NCBI GenBank assembly: GCA_027014065.1
Contig: JALWEL010000193.1
Location: 1 to 7,695 of the forward strand
Source: DHVE2 group archaeon
GTDB taxonomy: Archaea; Thermoplasmatota; Thermoplasmata; Thermoplasmatales; Aciduliprofundaceae
Length of the DNA stretch: 7,695 bases
Direction of reading: 5' to 3'
The notes below the pieces were generated by a model. The model ran no database searches and was not told the DNA's origin. It saw only the letters and a program-made list of their open reading frames with translations. This document shows positions 6,092 through 7,695 of the stretch, piece by piece. The stretch's first letter is position 1; every line of letters starts with the position of its first letter. Position numbers and translations under genes: made by a program.

Positions 6092-7682
6092 CATTTAAAA
6101 CCTCTTCTACCCTTTTCATAACATCCTCAGGGTTCTTGTAATATGCAGAGACTATTCTTGCCACGTCCTTGTAGTATCTCACACCCAATTTTTCCATGTA
6201 CTTTAGAATCTTTTCTCTTCTCTTCACTTCAAGTTCCATCCTCCTCTGACTCCACCCTTTGAGCGTTGCGATTTTCTCGTAAACGTAGCTGTGTCCGCTG
6301 AAATTGAAGCTGTCGTCCGCAGGATTCCAGGTATATGCGTTATTTGTAATTATCTCGTTTGTCTCAGGGTCAAGGCCAACAATTTCAGTTATTGCTTTTG
6401 TTCTCCTTGTCATGGATGTGCCCACTTTCACCTGCGCTTGGAGCAGCACCACGTTCAATGCGGTAATCAAAGCTCTCGGCAAGTTTATAGGTGCATTTTC
6501 GAACCTGTGAACCATTGCTTTAACATCCTCTGCATGGAATGTGGTATAGCATGTTTTACCTGTGGCCATAGCTTGAAATACCGTGTACGCTTCGGCACCT
6601 CTCACTTCTCCGACCATTATGTAATTTGGTCTCTGTCTCAAAGCTGCTTTTAGTAAATCGAACATGTCTATTTCTCCGGGCTTTTTACCTGTAACGGGAT
6701 TCGGCTCCCCGACTCCTTCCCTCACCAAAGAGGGAATCCAGTTCTCGTGCGGTAAATTGAGTTCGCGAGTATCTTCTATGCTTACAATTTTCATGTTAGG
6801 GGGAATAAACAGGAGTATGGCGTTCAATGTTGTTGTTTTGCCACTAGCCGTGCCTCCGCACACTACCATGCTCATTCCGTTTTCGACCATGAGCCATAGA
6901 TAAGCCATCATTTCACGGCTCATAGTTTTAAATCTTATGAGGTCTATAGGTGTAAACGGGTTTGGTTTGAATCGTCTAATTGTGAAAGACGAACCCCTCT
7001 TTGTAACATATTTTCCGAGGGTAGCTTGCAACCTCGAACCATCGGGCAGGGTTGCATCGACCATTGGGCTGGATATGGATATATGCTTTCCAGATTTTTG
7101 CACTATCCATGTCACATAGTGGTCCAACTGCTCATCTTTTTCGAATTTCAGGTTTGATTTTATAGATCCATACATTCTGTGGTAAATGTAGATGGGTATG
7201 TTTGTCCCATCGCAAGATATATCTTCTACCTCACTGTCTATCATTGGCACTTGGACAACACCGTACCCTAAGAAATCTCTATAAAGGTAATATTTGAACC
7301 TTTCCCATATTACATCATCCAAGTTAAGATTCATTTCTTTGTACACTTCTTCAGCCATTTTAAACAGGTACTCTTTTCTCTCATCTATGGTTTCAAATTC
7401 CTTTATTTCGAAGCGGTCTCTTAGCATGTCTTTCATCTTTTCCAACAGATCCCAGTCGTCTCTGGTCATGGGGGGTTCTATGATTTCGTAAATGTACTCG
7501 CTGTTTATATTATCATATAATATTCTAACATATGAGTATGGCTCTTCAACTTTGTTAACCTCTATTTCTCTTAAATGCGGCTGTTTTATCTCGGGAATTG
7601 GAGTAACCGTGCCGCTAATTTCTCTTCTTTGGGTTGGTGTTTTTATTTTTAGCTTCTTTGCCCCGATTATAGGCTTCATCAT
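6087..7682 (-). CDS. Archaeal type II/IV secretion (pilus/archaellum assembly) ATPase, GspE/FlaI/TadA family
   Basis: A hexameric cytoplasmic ATPase that powers assembly of a type IV pilus-like or archaellum filament together with a polytopic membrane platform protein (FlaJ/TadC). All hallmark boxes are present: Walker A GGTASGKTT at residues 276-284, Asp box SIEDTREL at 301-308, Walker B IMVGEVRG at 355-362 with Glu359, and His box TTFHAEDVKAMVHRFE at 380-395 with His383. The N-terminal half carries EDISCDGTNIPIYIYH and FTIRRFKPNPFTP, typical of the archaeal branch. The C-terminus (ILKYMEKLGVRYY... YYKNPEDV) is likewise typical. The GspE four-cysteine zinc site is absent. The length of 531 residues is about that of archaeal FlaI/GspE proteins. 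The start is the first of two adjacent ATGs. No ribosome site is seen in the 13 bases available and the frame is open to the window edge, so a slightly earlier start is possible. No platform gene follows it. Archaellum versus pilus use cannot be decided here. Confidence 0.95.
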   Translation of the reverse strand: MMKPIIGAKKLKIKTPTQRREISGTVTPIPEIKQPHLREIEVNKVEEPYSYVRILYDNINSEYIYEIIEPPMTRDDWDLLEKMKDMLRDRFEIKEFETIDERKEYLFKMAEEVYKEMNLNLDDVIWERFKYYLYRDFLGYGVVQVPMIDSEVEDISCDGTNIPIYIYHRMYGSIKSNLKFEKDEQLDHYVTWIVQKSGKHISISSPMVDATLPDGSRLQATLGKYVTKRGSSFTIRRFKPNPFTPIDLIRFKTMSREMMAYLWLMVENGMSMVVCGGTASGKTTTLNAILLFIPPNMKIVSIEDTRELNLPHENWIPSLVREGVGEPNPVTGKKPGEIDMFDLLKAALRQRPNYIMVGEVRGAEAYTVFQAMATGKTCYTTFHAEDVKAMVHRFENAPINLPRALITALNVVLLQAQVKVGTSMTRRTKAITEIVGLDPETNEIITNNAYTWNPADDSFNFSGHSYVYEKIATLKGWSQRRMELEVKRREKILKYMEKLGVRYYKDVARIVSAYYKNPEDVMKRVEEVLNE

Positions 7683-7695
7683 GTTGAATAGTTTA

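Noticed and set aside
6291..6653. 120-codon plus-strand open frame opposite the secretion ATPase
   Set aside because: It is antisense to the Walker B and His boxes of a well-conserved ATPase, and its Cys/His-rich product reflects the opposite strand's codons.
1..7695. Search for CRISPR repeats, tRNAs, insertion-sequence ends and long inverted repeats
   Set aside because: No regularly spaced repeats, cloverleaf-like segments, transposase motifs or terminal inverted repeats were seen by eye; coding density leaves little room for them.

Overview
The window looks like chromosomal DNA from a euryarchaeon, probably a thermophile of the Thermoplasmata/Aciduliprofundum (DHVE2) kind. The grounds are: an archaeal-type type IV pilus/archaellum assembly ATPase; a giant surface protein rich in N-glycosylation sequons with CARDB-like repeats; AGA/AGG and ATA favoured for Arg and Ile; a TATA-box promoter (TATAAATA) ahead of a GGAGGTG ribosome binding site; and T-run terminators. 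The lineage is an inference from protein style, not from a marker gene.

Layout: three protein genes fill almost the whole window. (1) Positions 25-1401, plus strand: a AAA+ ATPase with a predicted winged-helix N-terminus and a core resembling the MCM/MoxR branch. Its Walker B motif is unusual, and its 5' end may lie outside the window. (2) Positions 1474-6069, plus strand: a 1531-residue type I membrane protein. It has a Sec signal peptide, a large beta-rich ectodomain (beta-helix-like stretches, then CARDB-like and Ig-like domains), one membrane helix near residue 1210, and a cytoplasmic tail of about 310 residues with four CxxC-x10-CxxC zinc ribbons and a duplicated SFxEWVKR helix motif. 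(3) Positions 6087-7682, minus strand: a secretion/pilus-assembly ATPase of the archaeal GspE/FlaI/TadA family, convergent with gene 2 and separated from it by 17 bp.

Regulation: gene 2 has its own promoter in the 72-bp gap after gene 1. Genes 2 and 3 meet tail to tail over an A/T-rich segment that can terminate transcription both ways. No RNA genes, mobile elements, CRISPR arrays or gene-free stretches over 300 bases were found.

How the genes may work together: two of the three products belong to the cell surface or its assembly machinery. The surface protein carries an elaborate array of zinc ribbons inside the cell, so it may anchor or signal to a cytoplasmic partner. Nothing in the sequence proves that the three genes form one system. 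The convergent orientation of gene 3 and the separate promoter of gene 2 argue against a single operon.
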